Assembly (NCBI RefSeq): GCF_036346105.1
Contig: NZ_CP107811.1
Coordinates: 124,001 to 188,000, forward strand
Reading direction: 5' to 3'
From: Streptomyces sp. NBC_00539
GTDB taxonomy: Bacteria > Actinomycetota > Actinomycetes > Streptomycetales > Streptomycetaceae
DNA: 64,000 bases
This document shows positions 16,604 to 25,160 of this stretch, in pieces. The position numbers and the translations under genes were made by a program. A model generated the notes under the pieces. It was not told where the DNA came from. It searched no databases and saw only the letters and a list, made by a program, of their open reading frames with translations. Numbering within the stretch: the stretch's first letter is position 1; every line of letters begins with the position of its first letter.

Positions 16604-17086
16604 TCAGAGGGGCTTGGGGCCGGTGTCGCGGTCGGAGGGGGGCCAGATGTACGGCAGGTCATCCGGGACGTCGGGGAAGTGTCGGCGGTAGAAGTCAGCG
16701 TCCTTGCGTACCAGCGCCGACTGGTGGCTGCGGTGGAAATCCGGGTCTCCCAACCACGGCGGCAGGTTCCCCTGGGCAGCGAGTTGTTCCTGCGTCCTCG
16801 GCTGTCCGCCCGGCAGCCATGCCCGGAAGTCCTGTAGCAGGGTGACGGCGCATGTGTCTTCGCGCCCTTCGGCCGTCCAGACCGCACAGACGTCCAGTCC
16901 GTAGCGCACGAGGGCCTCCTCGAAACCCGACCACATCCGCACAGCGGGATGTCTGCGCCAGCCGTAACCGGGAACGATCAGTCCTCGCAGCACCTGCAGA
17001 GCCTCGACCCGTTGCTTTCCGAGCCGCCGCCCGTCAAGCACGGTGGCGGAAGCCTGGAAACACGCGAACGGAAGGAACGTCTGCAC
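16604..17086 (-). CDS. MSMEG_6728-family protein (pyrimidine-dimer glycosylase-like)
   Basis: 160 aa starting MQTFLPFACFQASATVLDGR, then RLGKQRVEALQVLRGL, HPAVRMWSGFEEAL, and LGDPDFHRSHQSALVRKDADF. This is the compact actinobacterial MSMEG_6728 family, which annotation groups relate to the pyrimidine-dimer DNA glycosylase/endonuclease V fold. If so it would nick DNA at UV dimers. It precedes the spore-photoproduct-lyase-like gene on the same strand (gap about 260 bp), so the two may form a UV-damage pair. The enzymatic role is inferred from family naming, not from a visible active site. Confidence 0.8.
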   Translation of the reverse strand: MQTFLPFACFQASATVLDGRRLGKQRVEALQVLRGLIVPGYGWRRHPAVRMWSGFEEALVRYGLDVCAVWTAEGREDTCAVTLLQDFRAWLPGGQPRTQEQLAAQGNLPPWLGDPDFHRSHQSALVRKDADFYRRHFPDVPDDLPYIWPPSDRDTGPKPL

Positions 17087-17193
17087 TGCCTCTCCTCACC
17101 TTCTGCAGCATGAGTCGCTGCCGAGGTCATGTCCCGTGAAGTCCGGCATCCCGAAACACGTAACCCGGTGGGGAACGATTCCGGCCCGCCTGG

Positions 17194-17424
17194 GTGAGGA
17201 GGTCCTCGACCCCCCTGCTCGTCGTCGCCGGCAGCGAGGCCGGATCGCTGTGGTTGTCCACCGAACTCCACCGCCGCGCCCGCACCCCCAAGAAGTTCCG
17301 CATCGTCGAGGGCGGCACGCACATGGACTTCTACGACGTCCCCAAGTACGTCGACCAGGCCATCGCCGCGGCCGTCCCGTTCTACAACGAGCACCTCGCG
17401 GCCAAGCCGGCCGACGAGGGCTGA
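17194..17424 (+). pseudogene. C-terminal fragment of an alpha/beta hydrolase
   Basis: The frame reads TPLLVVAGSEAGSLWLSTEL, TPKKFRIVEGGTHMDFYDVP and VDQAIAAAVPFYNEHL before the stop. This is the last third of an alpha/beta hydrolase, with the acid-bearing strand and the catalytic-His loop (GGTHMDFYD). The nucleophile half is missing, so the gene is truncated. Confidence 0.7.
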
Positions 17425-17545
17425 CATCCGCCCGTTACATGACGGCGGCGGCCGGGCATCCATGTCGGGCCGCCGCCGCGCGACACCTGGCCAGCCCGAT
17501 TCGGCGGGCGCCCAGCCCGCCACCTTGGTTGAGGAGATTCCGACC

Positions 17546-17755
17546 ATGAGCAGCGTGCCCGAGTCGTTGAGACTGCGGCGGGAAGTGTCTCCGTTGGAGC
17601 TGTTCTACGACCTCGTCTTCGTCTTCGCGGTCTCCCAGCTCTCCCACCACCTCCTGGAGCACCTGACCAGGCGCGGCTCCGCGGAGACGGCCGTCCTGCT
17701 GGTGGCGGTGGAGGACTGCCCCACCACAACCGTCGCCTACGAGCCCGCCCCCTGA
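17546..17755 (+). pseudogene. N-terminal fragment of an LtrA-type membrane protein
   Basis: Starts MSSVPESLRLRREVSPLELF, then YDLVFVFAVSQLSHHLLEHL, the signature of low-temperature-requirement A (LtrA) proteins, which are about 370-400 aa with many membrane helices. Here only about 57 codons match, then the frame runs into unrelated sequence and stops. Non-functional. Confidence 0.75.
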
Positions 17756-18214
17756 CCGGCATCCTGGCTCCGTCTGCGGCTATCCCTGCGGGTCGCAGAC
17801 GGACCGGGCTCGCTCCCTCATGGGACGGCTGGTCGGGTGACCTGGGCCGTGGGTACCAGCTGTGCAGCACCTCTGCAGCCCCAGCCTGCCAGCATGCACG
17901 ATGCCACGATGCCTGCCGGCCTGGACTGCGGAATCAACGCCACAATCACCGAAAGCGTGAATTGTCTGACGGAAGTGACGCGCTACACGGGCTGGAGGTG
18001 TCGCGCCGACGCTTGGCGGGCGAGACTGTCACCGACTGCACGAACCCGGTCGGCTACACGACCGGACGCACGGAGGAATGTGGCAAAGGGTCGTGGCCGC
18101 TCGTGCGGTTGCGGCTCACGTGCTCGTGGGCCGAAAGAGCCCAGGGCTCAGAGAGCGCTGACGTGGGCGGGCGCAAGAACGCCGCGTACCGCCTTCGTTG
18201 ACCGGGAGAGAAAT
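17756..18214. other. No gene; upstream region of the cupin gene
   Basis: No frame shows a known domain. It presumably contains the cupin promoter; no clear -35/-10 pair was identified. Confidence 0.4.
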
Positions 18215-18691
18215 ATGACCATCAAGGACATCGGGCCGGAACCTCAAAGCTTCGACCTCGAGAAGGCGACGCTCGAGAACACGAACTATCGTGCGGTCGC
18301 CTGGTCCGGTAAGTACCTCCAGTTGACTCTCATGTCTATCCCGGTGGGTGAGGACATCGGCTTGGAGGCCCACCCGGAAACTGACCAATTCCTACGACTC
18401 GACGCGGGCCGGGGCCGCGTCCAGATGGGCCGCACTAAGGATCGACTCGACTTCGACCGGGAGGTCGAAGATGGCTGGGCGATCTTCGTACCCGCCGGCA
18501 CGTGGCATAACGTCACCAACATTGGTGACGAGACCCTGCAGCTCTATGCCGTATACGCGCCGGTCCACCACGCGTCGGGCAAGATCCATGCGACATCCGT
18601 CGACGCGGAGCGCGACGAGGACTCGGGCAACGACGCGCCACCACCCTGGTCGGTCCAGCCTGCCCAGCAGCCATCGGACAAACACGCCTGA
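18215..18691 (+). CDS. Cupin-domain protein
   Basis: 158 aa; start ATG 18215 behind GGGAGAG. The single cupin barrel shows motif 1, PVGEDIGLEAHPETDQFLRL, and motif 2, WAIFVPAGTWHNVTNIGDE, with conserved His residues for a metal (H in EAHPE, H in TWHN) and Glu. The C-terminal 35 residues are polar and Asp/Pro-rich. Such small cupins include oxalate decarboxylase-like and mannose-isomerase-like proteins; substrate unknown. GC is slightly lower than in neighbours. No operon partner. Confidence 0.85.
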   Translation: MTIKDIGPEPQSFDLEKATLENTNYRAVAWSGKYLQLTLMSIPVGEDIGLEAHPETDQFLRLDAGRGRVQMGRTKDRLDFDREVEDGWAIFVPAGTWHNVTNIGDETLQLYAVYAPVHHASGKIHATSVDAERDEDSGNDAPPPWSVQPAQQPSDKHA

Positions 18692-19104
18692 CCAGCAAAG
18701 GCTTGTCGCGATCGGCGAGGCCCAGAGGGTTGCGAGGACAGCCGGGGCTCCGTCCCGGAAGCAGGTGCGAGGGTGCGTCGGCGATTTGTCCCGGTGTGCC
18801 GGCGTACTCGGGTGGCGAGAAGGGCTCTTGTAGCAGCACCGCCTGGACCCACTACCAGGCGGTCAAGGCCTTCGGCCTCTCCCTGCAGGATCCGCCCGCC
18901 GCCTGGTCCCCGTCGTGGCCAAGGGCGCACGGGTCTATGGCCGCCGCCCCTTCCGCTGTGGTGGAGGGGGCGGCGGCCGGACGGGTCAGGCGAGGTGGCG
19001 GGCCACCACGCGGGCGATGGGTGCGTCCCGGCGTAGTGGCCGCGAAGAGCAGCAGGGATCCGTCGAAGACCCCGGCATCGCGGCTTCCGCGCAGGTTGGA
19101 CATT
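18692..19104. other. No recognisable gene
   Basis: Open frames exist on both strands but show no family, ribosome site or signal sequence. Possibly decayed DNA. Confidence 0.35.
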
Positions 19105-19367
19105 GTGCGCGTCCGCTCTCCCTGCTTGCAGCCTGCTGGCCGCAGCGGCCCTTTCCGCCGCCACGCCTCCCTTTCGCCGACCACGACAGCAACGTCGGTA
19201 ACGGGGCAAACGCAGCGAGCTACTGGAACTTCACCGCCGCTGAGGTGTGTCTCCAGGAACTCGCCGTAGTGGCCGCCCTGAGCGATTGGACTGACGACCG
19301 CAAGAACAACTGCTCCAACCGCAACGTCATCGACCACTCAAGTGCCGCGCTGCCACCCGACCACTGA
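19105..19367 (+). pseudogene. Small secreted protein with a frameshift
   Basis: One frame gives a signal-like segment, SLLAAAALSAATPPF (19131-19175). One base out of frame from about 19176 the sequence continues ADHDSNVGNGANAASYWNFT, AAEVCLQELAVVAALSDW and RKNNCSNRNVIDHS, ending TGA at 19365. Joining the two frames would give a conventional exported protein of about 80 residues with two Cys. No start codon with a ribosome site was found. Family not recognised. Confidence 0.45.
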
Positions 19368-19521
19368 CGAAGCACGCAGCGGAGCCCCGCCCGGGGCCTC
19401 GGCTACCGGTGCAACCAGCGAGTTCCGCAACCGGGGCCCTCCACAACCACGGGCGGGGCCGCATCACGGAAAGTGCCATAGCCCGAGATGGCTCTGGCAC
19501 AGCTTTTGTGGTGGGCCGCTT

Positions 19522-19905
19522 TCACCAGGGATACTTGCTCGTGGGCTCCGCGGTGTCGTGGATCAGCTCGGCGAGCTGGAGCAAAAGCCCGTACGTAGCC
19601 ATTCGGCCGTGGATACGGAGGAAGTAGGACCTGCTGGAGCACTTGAAGATCTCTCGTCGGTTCACCTTCCAGAGCTTGTGCTCGTAGGTGTTCGCCGCCT
19701 CCAGCAGGGCCGATTCGGCTTCCTCCGTACTGCCGTCGAATTCTGCGAGCGTTCGTGCGTTTCGATCCGTCTCGCTGACACCGTCGACGGGTATGGCAAG
19801 CACAGTCCATCTGGACAAGCTGAGATCCGTTCTCTCCCGCACCGCCGGTCGCGGGGCGCACCGTCCGAGTGTGGCAGGCGCACCCTCACACCCATCCGGC
19901 ACCAC
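19522..19905 (-). CDS. Hypothetical soluble protein
   Basis: 127 aa at most. The convincing part begins near WTVLAIPVDGVSETDRNART and continues LAEFDGSTEEAESALLEAAN, TYEHKLWKVNRREIFKCSSR and YFLRIHGRMATYGLLLQLAE. Lower GC and a balanced residue composition point to a real protein. The first 30 residues are doubtful and the true start may be a GTG/TTG near 19810. No family recognised. Confidence 0.5.
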   Translation of the reverse strand: MVPDGCEGAPATLGRCAPRPAVRERTDLSLSRWTVLAIPVDGVSETDRNARTLAEFDGSTEEAESALLEAANTYEHKLWKVNRREIFKCSSRSYFLRIHGRMATYGLLLQLAELIHDTAEPTSKYPW

Positions 19906-19989
19906 AGAAGCTGTGCCAGAGCCTGAGAAGCGACAGCACGGCGTTCGCCGATGATCGGAGCGCCGAACCAGGCGTGGGGGCGCCGCCCG

Positions 19990-20103
19990 CTACTGGATGC
20001 TCCAGCGGTGCGGATGGTCGGGGTCGAAGGGGCAGGCGAAGACGTTCAGCTCACCGAATCGGCCCACGACTACTTCGGTGGGGTGTAGCCCCGGGGCCCG
20101 GCG
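19990..20103 (-). pseudogene. Unidentified C-terminal fragment
   Basis: Minus-strand frame reading TEVVVGRFGELNVFACPFDP then DHPHRWSIQ before TAG (19990-19992). It abuts the flavodoxin-like gene and has no start. Parent protein unknown. Confidence 0.3.
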
Positions 20104-20685
20104 CTACGCCTCGTAAGGGAAATGGGCGAGCGGCGCCTCGCGGGCGAAGAACGCTTTGGCCCGTTCCGCCGCCCGCTCGTCGGCGAGCACGTGTCCCGGC
20201 CGGGTACCGTTCCCGAGCAGCACCCCGCCGAACCGCATGCCCATGTACGCCGCCGTGTGGTGAAGGGTGAGCCGCAGCGGCTCCGCGACCACCTCCTGCT
20301 GGTGCGCCATGGCCGTCACGCCCCAAAGCGTCCTACCGGCCATCTTCGCCTTGAAGCCGGGGTCCGGTGTGGCGAGCCACTTGGACCAGTAGTCCAGGTA
20401 GCGCTTGGCGTATGAGGACACCGAATACCAGTAGAGCGGCGAGACGATGACGATGTCCGAGGCGTCGAGGGTGGCCCGGTGCAGCGCCGCCTCGACCTCG
20501 TCCCCGTCGGTGGCCCCGCCCGGCGCATGCCGCTCGTCCACGTAGTCGGTCAGGGAAAGCTGCGTCAGGTCCAGCCACGTCTGCTCCGTGCCCGCTCCCA
20601 ACTGCTGCGCCGCGGCCCGCGCCAGCAGCTCGGAATTGCCATCCGGGCGGGCGCTAGCGAGGAGGAAGAGGAAAGAACGGGACAC
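20104..20685 (-). CDS. Flavodoxin-like NAD(P)H-dependent oxidoreductase
   Basis: 193 aa, start GTG 20685 with GGAG five bases upstream. It opens VSRSFLFLLASARPDGNSEL, the FMN phosphate-binding loop of the NADPH-dependent FMN reductase / flavodoxin-2 fold, followed by LYWYSVSSYAKRYLDYWSKW (flavin-ring loop, near 90-110) and GRTLWGVTAMAHQQ. These enzymes reduce quinones, azo dyes or iron chelates with FMN. A lipoprotein gene lies upstream on the same strand after a 262-bp gap, so it probably has its own promoter. Confidence 0.85.
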   Translation of the reverse strand: MSRSFLFLLASARPDGNSELLARAAAQQLGAGTEQTWLDLTQLSLTDYVDERHAPGGATDGDEVEAALHRATLDASDIVIVSPLYWYSVSSYAKRYLDYWSKWLATPDPGFKAKMAGRTLWGVTAMAHQQEVVAEPLRLTLHHTAAYMGMRFGGVLLGNGTRPGHVLADERAAERAKAFFAREAPLAHFPYEA

Positions 20686-20947
20686 GGGCGCTCCAAGGTC
20701 GGTCCAGTGACGATCAGCGCTGCCAACCACCGCCCCCTGCAGGCTATTCCGCACCGTCGGCCGGCCCGGGATCGTCGCCAGCACATGTGTGGCGACGCGG
20801 AACAGCGCCGTGTCCTGCGAGAACCCGCCATCAGTGCGCCACACCGTCACCGTGAAGCAGCCACCGCTGTCCGTCGCGTCCCGAGCCGGATCCCCGGGAA
20901 GGCGCCGTACGGCCGAGGCCGGCCCCCCGGGGAAACGACGGACCGGG

Positions 20948-21712
20948 TCAGCCCAGCTTCGTGAGCTGGATGTCCATGAGGTCGCCGGGGAACTTCGCGG
21001 CGGTGCCGAATGTGTAGAAGGTGGCCAGCGCGTTGCCCTTGCGTACGGCCACCAAGTGGCCGGTCGACTTCTCGCCGTCGCCCAGGTCCATGACCACGGT
21101 GTAGTGCACCGCCTCGTCACGGGCCTGGACGGGGCCCGGGGTGACGCTGTCGAGCTTGGTCTTGTCACCCTGGTAGGTCACCGTGTACCCGCCGGAACAC
21201 GCAGCGCCTGCGGCCTTGACGGACGCGAAGGCGTCCTCGGCGCCCTTGCCGTCGTACGAGGCGACGGTGATCAGGGTCTGGTCCCCGCCGAGCGCCAGCA
21301 GGCCGGCCTTGAGCTTGTCCTCGGCGGAGGCTCCCGCGGGGAGTTCCTGCGGCTTGGCCTTGGCCGAGGTGCGGCCGAAGCCGGTGGGCGCACCGACCTT
21401 CTGCGCCGTCTGCACCTGGGCGAGCGGCTTGCAGGCGGCGTTGTCGACCTCGGCCGGGACCGCGGCGGCGCCGGCCGCTCCCTCGGCCGACACGATCTGG
21501 TCCTTGACATCGGCCTGGGTGACGAGCAGCGCTGCCGTCTCCGCGTCCGACTTGCCCTTGGCGGCCGGGGCGGCGGACGTCGCGGCAGCGCTCGCGGACG
21601 GCTTGTCCCCGGCCTTGTCGTCGCTGCCACCGGAGCCGCAGGCGGAGGTGAGCAGGGCCAGCGACACGGCGGAGGCGGTCAGGACGGTACGACGGACGAG
21701 CGTGCTGCGCAC
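20948..21712 (-). CDS. Secreted lipoprotein, Ala/Lys-rich
   Basis: 254 aa, start GTG 21712 behind GGGGGA. N-terminus VRSTLVRRTVLTASAVSLAL then LTSACGSGGSDDKAGDK is a lipoprotein signal with the lipidated Cys after SA. A low-complexity Ala/Ser linker follows, then a compact domain with paired Cys (AACKPLAQ, AACSGGY) and a C-terminal sheet-like region (VMDLGDGEKSTGHLVAVRKG). This matches the many PknH-like or sensor-type surface lipoproteins of Streptomyces, of unknown function. Confidence 0.82.
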   Translation of the reverse strand: MRSTLVRRTVLTASAVSLALLTSACGSGGSDDKAGDKPSASAAATSAAPAAKGKSDAETAALLVTQADVKDQIVSAEGAAGAAAVPAEVDNAACKPLAQVQTAQKVGAPTGFGRTSAKAKPQELPAGASAEDKLKAGLLALGGDQTLITVASYDGKGAEDAFASVKAAGAACSGGYTVTYQGDKTKLDSVTPGPVQARDEAVHYTVVMDLGDGEKSTGHLVAVRKGNALATFYTFGTAAKFPGDLMDIQLTKLG

Positions 21713-22183
21713 GGTGTTTCCCCCAGGAGAAAGGAGCGATGGAACAGCGGCACGCCACGCGCCCCATCGGGCGGGCGGTCGGCGGCTGCGGTGATCCACA
21801 CCGTACGGGACCCAGGGCCCCTGACCTGCGCTGAGCCGGTCTGCCGCACGCATCGTGATCCTGTCGAAACCGCACATGCCCGTAATCGAGACAACTGCCC
21901 GTACAACCAGCAGGCCCGGCCGCGTATCCGCCGCTCCGGAAGTCCGGAACGGGCCGGCCCGGGCCGGGGGAACGGCCATCACCGGACCGGGCGCCCGCCG
22001 GCAAGGCGCACCCGGAGGAGCTGCGAGGGCGCGGTACGCGCGACGAGCCGTTTCCTGCGCGTGCCACACTTCGCCTCCGGCGTCCTGCCGTACGGCGGCG
22101 AGAATGTGCGGGTAGTCCGACGGCAGAGCCTTCGGCGTCAGTGCGGCCGCAGCCCGCTCCCCGGCGAGCCGCTCACTCGCGTC
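21713..22183. other. Intergenic region without a gene
   Basis: About 470 bp upstream of the lipoprotein and downstream of the esterase. No protein-like frame with supporting signals. It should hold the lipoprotein promoter; none is obvious. Confidence 0.4.
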
Positions 22184-23875
22184 TCACTGGGACAAGCGGT
22201 CCCAGAATGAGCATCCGTGTGCGGAATAGGCGTCGGCGGGGTGGATCCCGCCCGGTCCCGGAGCCAGCGACTGCACCGGTGCCGCGTGAGCGAGCGAGGC
22301 AGGGAGGGCGGGCCAGAACGCGGCGGCGGCGGTGTTCGGGTTACCGGTGCGCGCGAAGTTCGTCCAGTAGCCGACCATTTGGTCTGACAGGGCGCGCTGG
22401 CCGTCGTTCAGCGGTCGTTCGGTGGGGAGCGAGGTGAACAGGTAGGGCATCTCGAAGCCGTGCGCCGCACCGTAGGGAAAGCCCGGGTCCGCCGGCAGGC
22501 CGGCGAGCACGGGAGCGTTCTGATCGTTGAACTCGTAGCCGTAGAGGGGGACACCAGGGGCGTGCGCCGCGATGGCCCGGCCGGCTGCCAGTGTGGTGCA
22601 CGTGAAGGACCGATCGGACAGCACCGCTGCCCAGGCCAGCGCCGGAGAGGGATGGTGTGCTGCCGGATATCGCGCTTCGACGGCAGGGGCCGCGGCCCCG
22701 AAGGCCTCCGCCAGGCGGGCTCGGTAGTCGCCCTCGGTGCGGATCGGGAAGGCGGCGAGCGACAGGCCGACGAACATGCGCATCTCATCGTGGTTGGTGC
22801 CCAGGATGACCGGCACGCGGTGGAAGCGTCCCGATGCCAACGCCTGAGCAGGTGCCATGGGCAGCAGTCCGTTGCCGAAGGCGGGCCGGTTGAAGGACTG
22901 CATCAGTTGCGCGGTGGCGAGACGATCCGTGCTCTGCCCGCGCAGACACGCCAGAACTTCGTCCCCGCCGCCCTCTGTACAGCCCAGTTGCCGGGCGGCT
23001 TCCGCACCGGCCGACTGGACCTCGGCCTGTGAGGCGAACGGCTCGTACGCCGGTGTTCCCGGGGCGAGCGCGCCGCGCGGGAAGGAGGTGAGGCAGGAAC
23101 CGCTTTGCAGGACGGCCCGTTGGAAGAGTCCGGCGGCCGTCGGCGAGGTGAGGTGGGCACAGATGCTGAGGGCGCCTGCGGACTCACCGAACAGCGTGAC
23201 ACTGCCCGGATCTCCGCCGAAACGCGCGGCGTTCGCCCGAACCCAACGGAGAGCGGCTTGCTGGTCCGCCAGGCCGAACGGCGGGGCGGCGTCCAAGCCG
23301 GAGTGGCCGAAGTATCCGAAGATCCCCAACCGGTAGTTGACCGTGACGACGATGGCGTCACCCTGGACCGCCAGCCGTTCAGCACTGTAGTCACTGCCAG
23401 AACCGCCCAGGAACGCACCGCCGTGCATCCACACCAGGACGGGCCGCCTCTTCGCTGTCGGCTTCGCCGCCGGTACCGTGACGTTGAGGTAGAGGCAGTC
23501 CTCCGAGCCGATGACCGCGCCCGCACCTGGTGCGGGCATCTGCATACAGCGCTGACCGGGCCTCGTTGCGTCCCGGACACCCTGCCACGCGGGGGCAGGC
23601 GCGGGGACGCGCCAGCGCAGCGGTCCGACCGGCGGCGCGGCGTAGGCGATGCCGTCGAATGCGGTGTACGAGTCGTGGGCCATGCCGCGTACCAGGCCCT
23701 GCTCTGTCCGTACGACGGTGCGGCCCTTCTGCTCGGAGTCCGGGGACCCGGGGCCTGCGCCGGCCGCGGGCACGGCAGTGACCGACAGCAGTACCACGGT
23801 GCACAGCGAGGTGAGGAGCGCCGCGCGGAGTCCGGCTTTCCCGTGCGGACGCGGGGCTGTCATGGTCGTGGGCAT
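22184..23875 (-). CDS. Secreted type-B carboxylesterase
   Basis: 563 aa from ATG 23875. A signal peptide (GLRAALLTSLCTVVLLSVTA) precedes a full carboxylesterase domain: SEDCLYLNV, the oxyanion motif WMHGGAF, nucleophile elbow FGESAGA, acidic residue in GTNHDEMRMF, and His in GAAHGFEMPYLF. Two Cys pairs typical of the family are visible. It would hydrolyse carboxyl esters outside the cell. A MerR-type regulator is encoded divergently 187 bp away and is its probable controller. Length fits the family. An alternative start is ATG 23863. Confidence 0.92.
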   Translation of the reverse strand: MPTTMTAPRPHGKAGLRAALLTSLCTVVLLSVTAVPAAGAGPGSPDSEQKGRTVVRTEQGLVRGMAHDSYTAFDGIAYAAPPVGPLRWRVPAPAPAWQGVRDATRPGQRCMQMPAPGAGAVIGSEDCLYLNVTVPAAKPTAKRRPVLVWMHGGAFLGGSGSDYSAERLAVQGDAIVVTVNYRLGIFGYFGHSGLDAAPPFGLADQQAALRWVRANAARFGGDPGSVTLFGESAGALSICAHLTSPTAAGLFQRAVLQSGSCLTSFPRGALAPGTPAYEPFASQAEVQSAGAEAARQLGCTEGGGDEVLACLRGQSTDRLATAQLMQSFNRPAFGNGLLPMAPAQALASGRFHRVPVILGTNHDEMRMFVGLSLAAFPIRTEGDYRARLAEAFGAAAPAVEARYPAAHHPSPALAWAAVLSDRSFTCTTLAAGRAIAAHAPGVPLYGYEFNDQNAPVLAGLPADPGFPYGAAHGFEMPYLFTSLPTERPLNDGQRALSDQMVGYWTNFARTGNPNTAAAAFWPALPASLAHAAPVQSLAPGPGGIHPADAYSAHGCSFWDRLSQ

Positions 23876-24031
23876 ACGTACCACCGTTCTTGAATCGGGA
23901 CGGCACAGCACGGGACTCGATGGCTCGATGGCTCGCGGTAGTAAGCGGCCGCCACCAGTCCGGGCCGTGCTGAACGAGCTCTGAGGTGTGGGAACGGCGC
24001 GAAACCGACCCGTCAGCGGTCAATACGCTAG

Positions 24032-24053
24032 GACCTCCCGTGCACTGGAGGTT
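24032..24053. promoter_or_regulatory. Dyad in the MerR-regulator promoter
   Basis: GACCTCC (24032-24038) and GGAGGTT (24047-24053) form an inverted repeat with an 8-base centre, just before the MerR gene start at 24063 and between it and the divergent esterase. Spaced dyads of this kind are typical MerR-family sites; autoregulation is inferred. Confidence 0.45.
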
Positions 24054-24062
24054 CAAGGGACT

Positions 24063-24977
24063 GTGACGCACGACACGTGGAGCATCGGTGAACTCGCGGC
24101 CGGAACGGGCTTGCCCGTCAAGACACTCCGCTACTACTCCGACAGCGGTCTGCTGCCGGTGGCCTCTCGTAGCACCGGTGGTCATCGGCGCTACGGCCCC
24201 GAGGCGTGGGAGCGGATCCAGCTCATCAGACGTCTGCGGGCGCTGGACACCCCGATCGCGACGATCACGCAGGTCGTCACGGGGGAGCGCACGCTCGGGG
24301 AACTGGTGACGACCGAGCTCGAAGCGGTGCAGGAACGACTGACCGAACTGCGGTGGCGCGAGGCCACGCTGAGGTCACTGGAGGACTGCCCCAGCGAGGA
24401 ACGGCTCCGGCGTCTGGAGATACTCTCCCGCGTGCAGCGCCTCCCCGAGGCCCACCGCAGGCTCACTGATCATTGGTACCGCCAGCTGTCGGCGACCATG
24501 CCCAAGCACCGGCTCGACATCATGGTCGCCATGCTGGCTCCCGCCCCACCGCACGATCCCGTCCCCGCCACGGCCCTGGCCTACGCCGAGCTGCACCTGC
24601 TCACTTCCACGCCCGGTTTCACCCGCTGGACCCAGGACCACGACGAGGAGATGCGGGACGGCCCGGCCTTCTACGCGGAGATCGACGAAGCCGCCGCGCT
24701 GACGGCCGCCGCTCTGGCCCAAGGCCTGCCGCCCGGTGGCGACGCGGTGAACGCGTTCGTCTCCGCCCATGCGCGAGCCCGACGAGAGTCGGACACCCCC
24801 GCCTTCCGCGCACACCTGCACCGGGTGGTGTCGCGGTCATCCGGCTTCGATCCCCGACTGCAGCGGTATTGGGCCCTGGTCAGCACCGCAACGGCCGGGC
24901 GCGTCCTGAACATGACCGTGGCACATCGATGGCTCACCGACGGGCTGTCGCTGTCGATCGCCCCAACGAAGACCTGA
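24063..24977 (+). CDS. MerR-family transcriptional regulator
   Basis: 304 aa, start GTG 24063. The N-terminus WSIGELAAGTGLPVKTLRYY, SDSGLLPVASRSTGGHRRYG is a canonical MerR winged helix, followed by RIQLIRRLRALDTPIATITQ and a dimerisation coiled-coil near residues 80-115. The remaining 180 residues form a helical effector domain with no Cys metal site, so a small-molecule or drug-like ligand is more likely than a metal. It faces the secreted esterase gene and probably regulates it. Confidence 0.9.
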   Translation: MTHDTWSIGELAAGTGLPVKTLRYYSDSGLLPVASRSTGGHRRYGPEAWERIQLIRRLRALDTPIATITQVVTGERTLGELVTTELEAVQERLTELRWREATLRSLEDCPSEERLRRLEILSRVQRLPEAHRRLTDHWYRQLSATMPKHRLDIMVAMLAPAPPHDPVPATALAYAELHLLTSTPGFTRWTQDHDEEMRDGPAFYAEIDEAAALTAAALAQGLPPGGDAVNAFVSAHARARRESDTPAFRAHLHRVVSRSSGFDPRLQRYWALVSTATAGRVLNMTVAHRWLTDGLSLSIAPTKT

Positions 24978-25160
24978 CGGGTCGGTCCGAAGTCTTCGTC
25001 AGTGATCGCAGGCACTCAGTGCGCGGGCGGGGACAGGGGCGTTGCGACGGCGGCAGCTGCGACAGCGCCGCTTCATGATCTGATCTTGTGTTCGGTAAAG
25101 TTCCGCGTGCGTCGGGCAGGTACCGCCGCGCGGGCCGAAAACGACTGTGGGGGAATCGAG

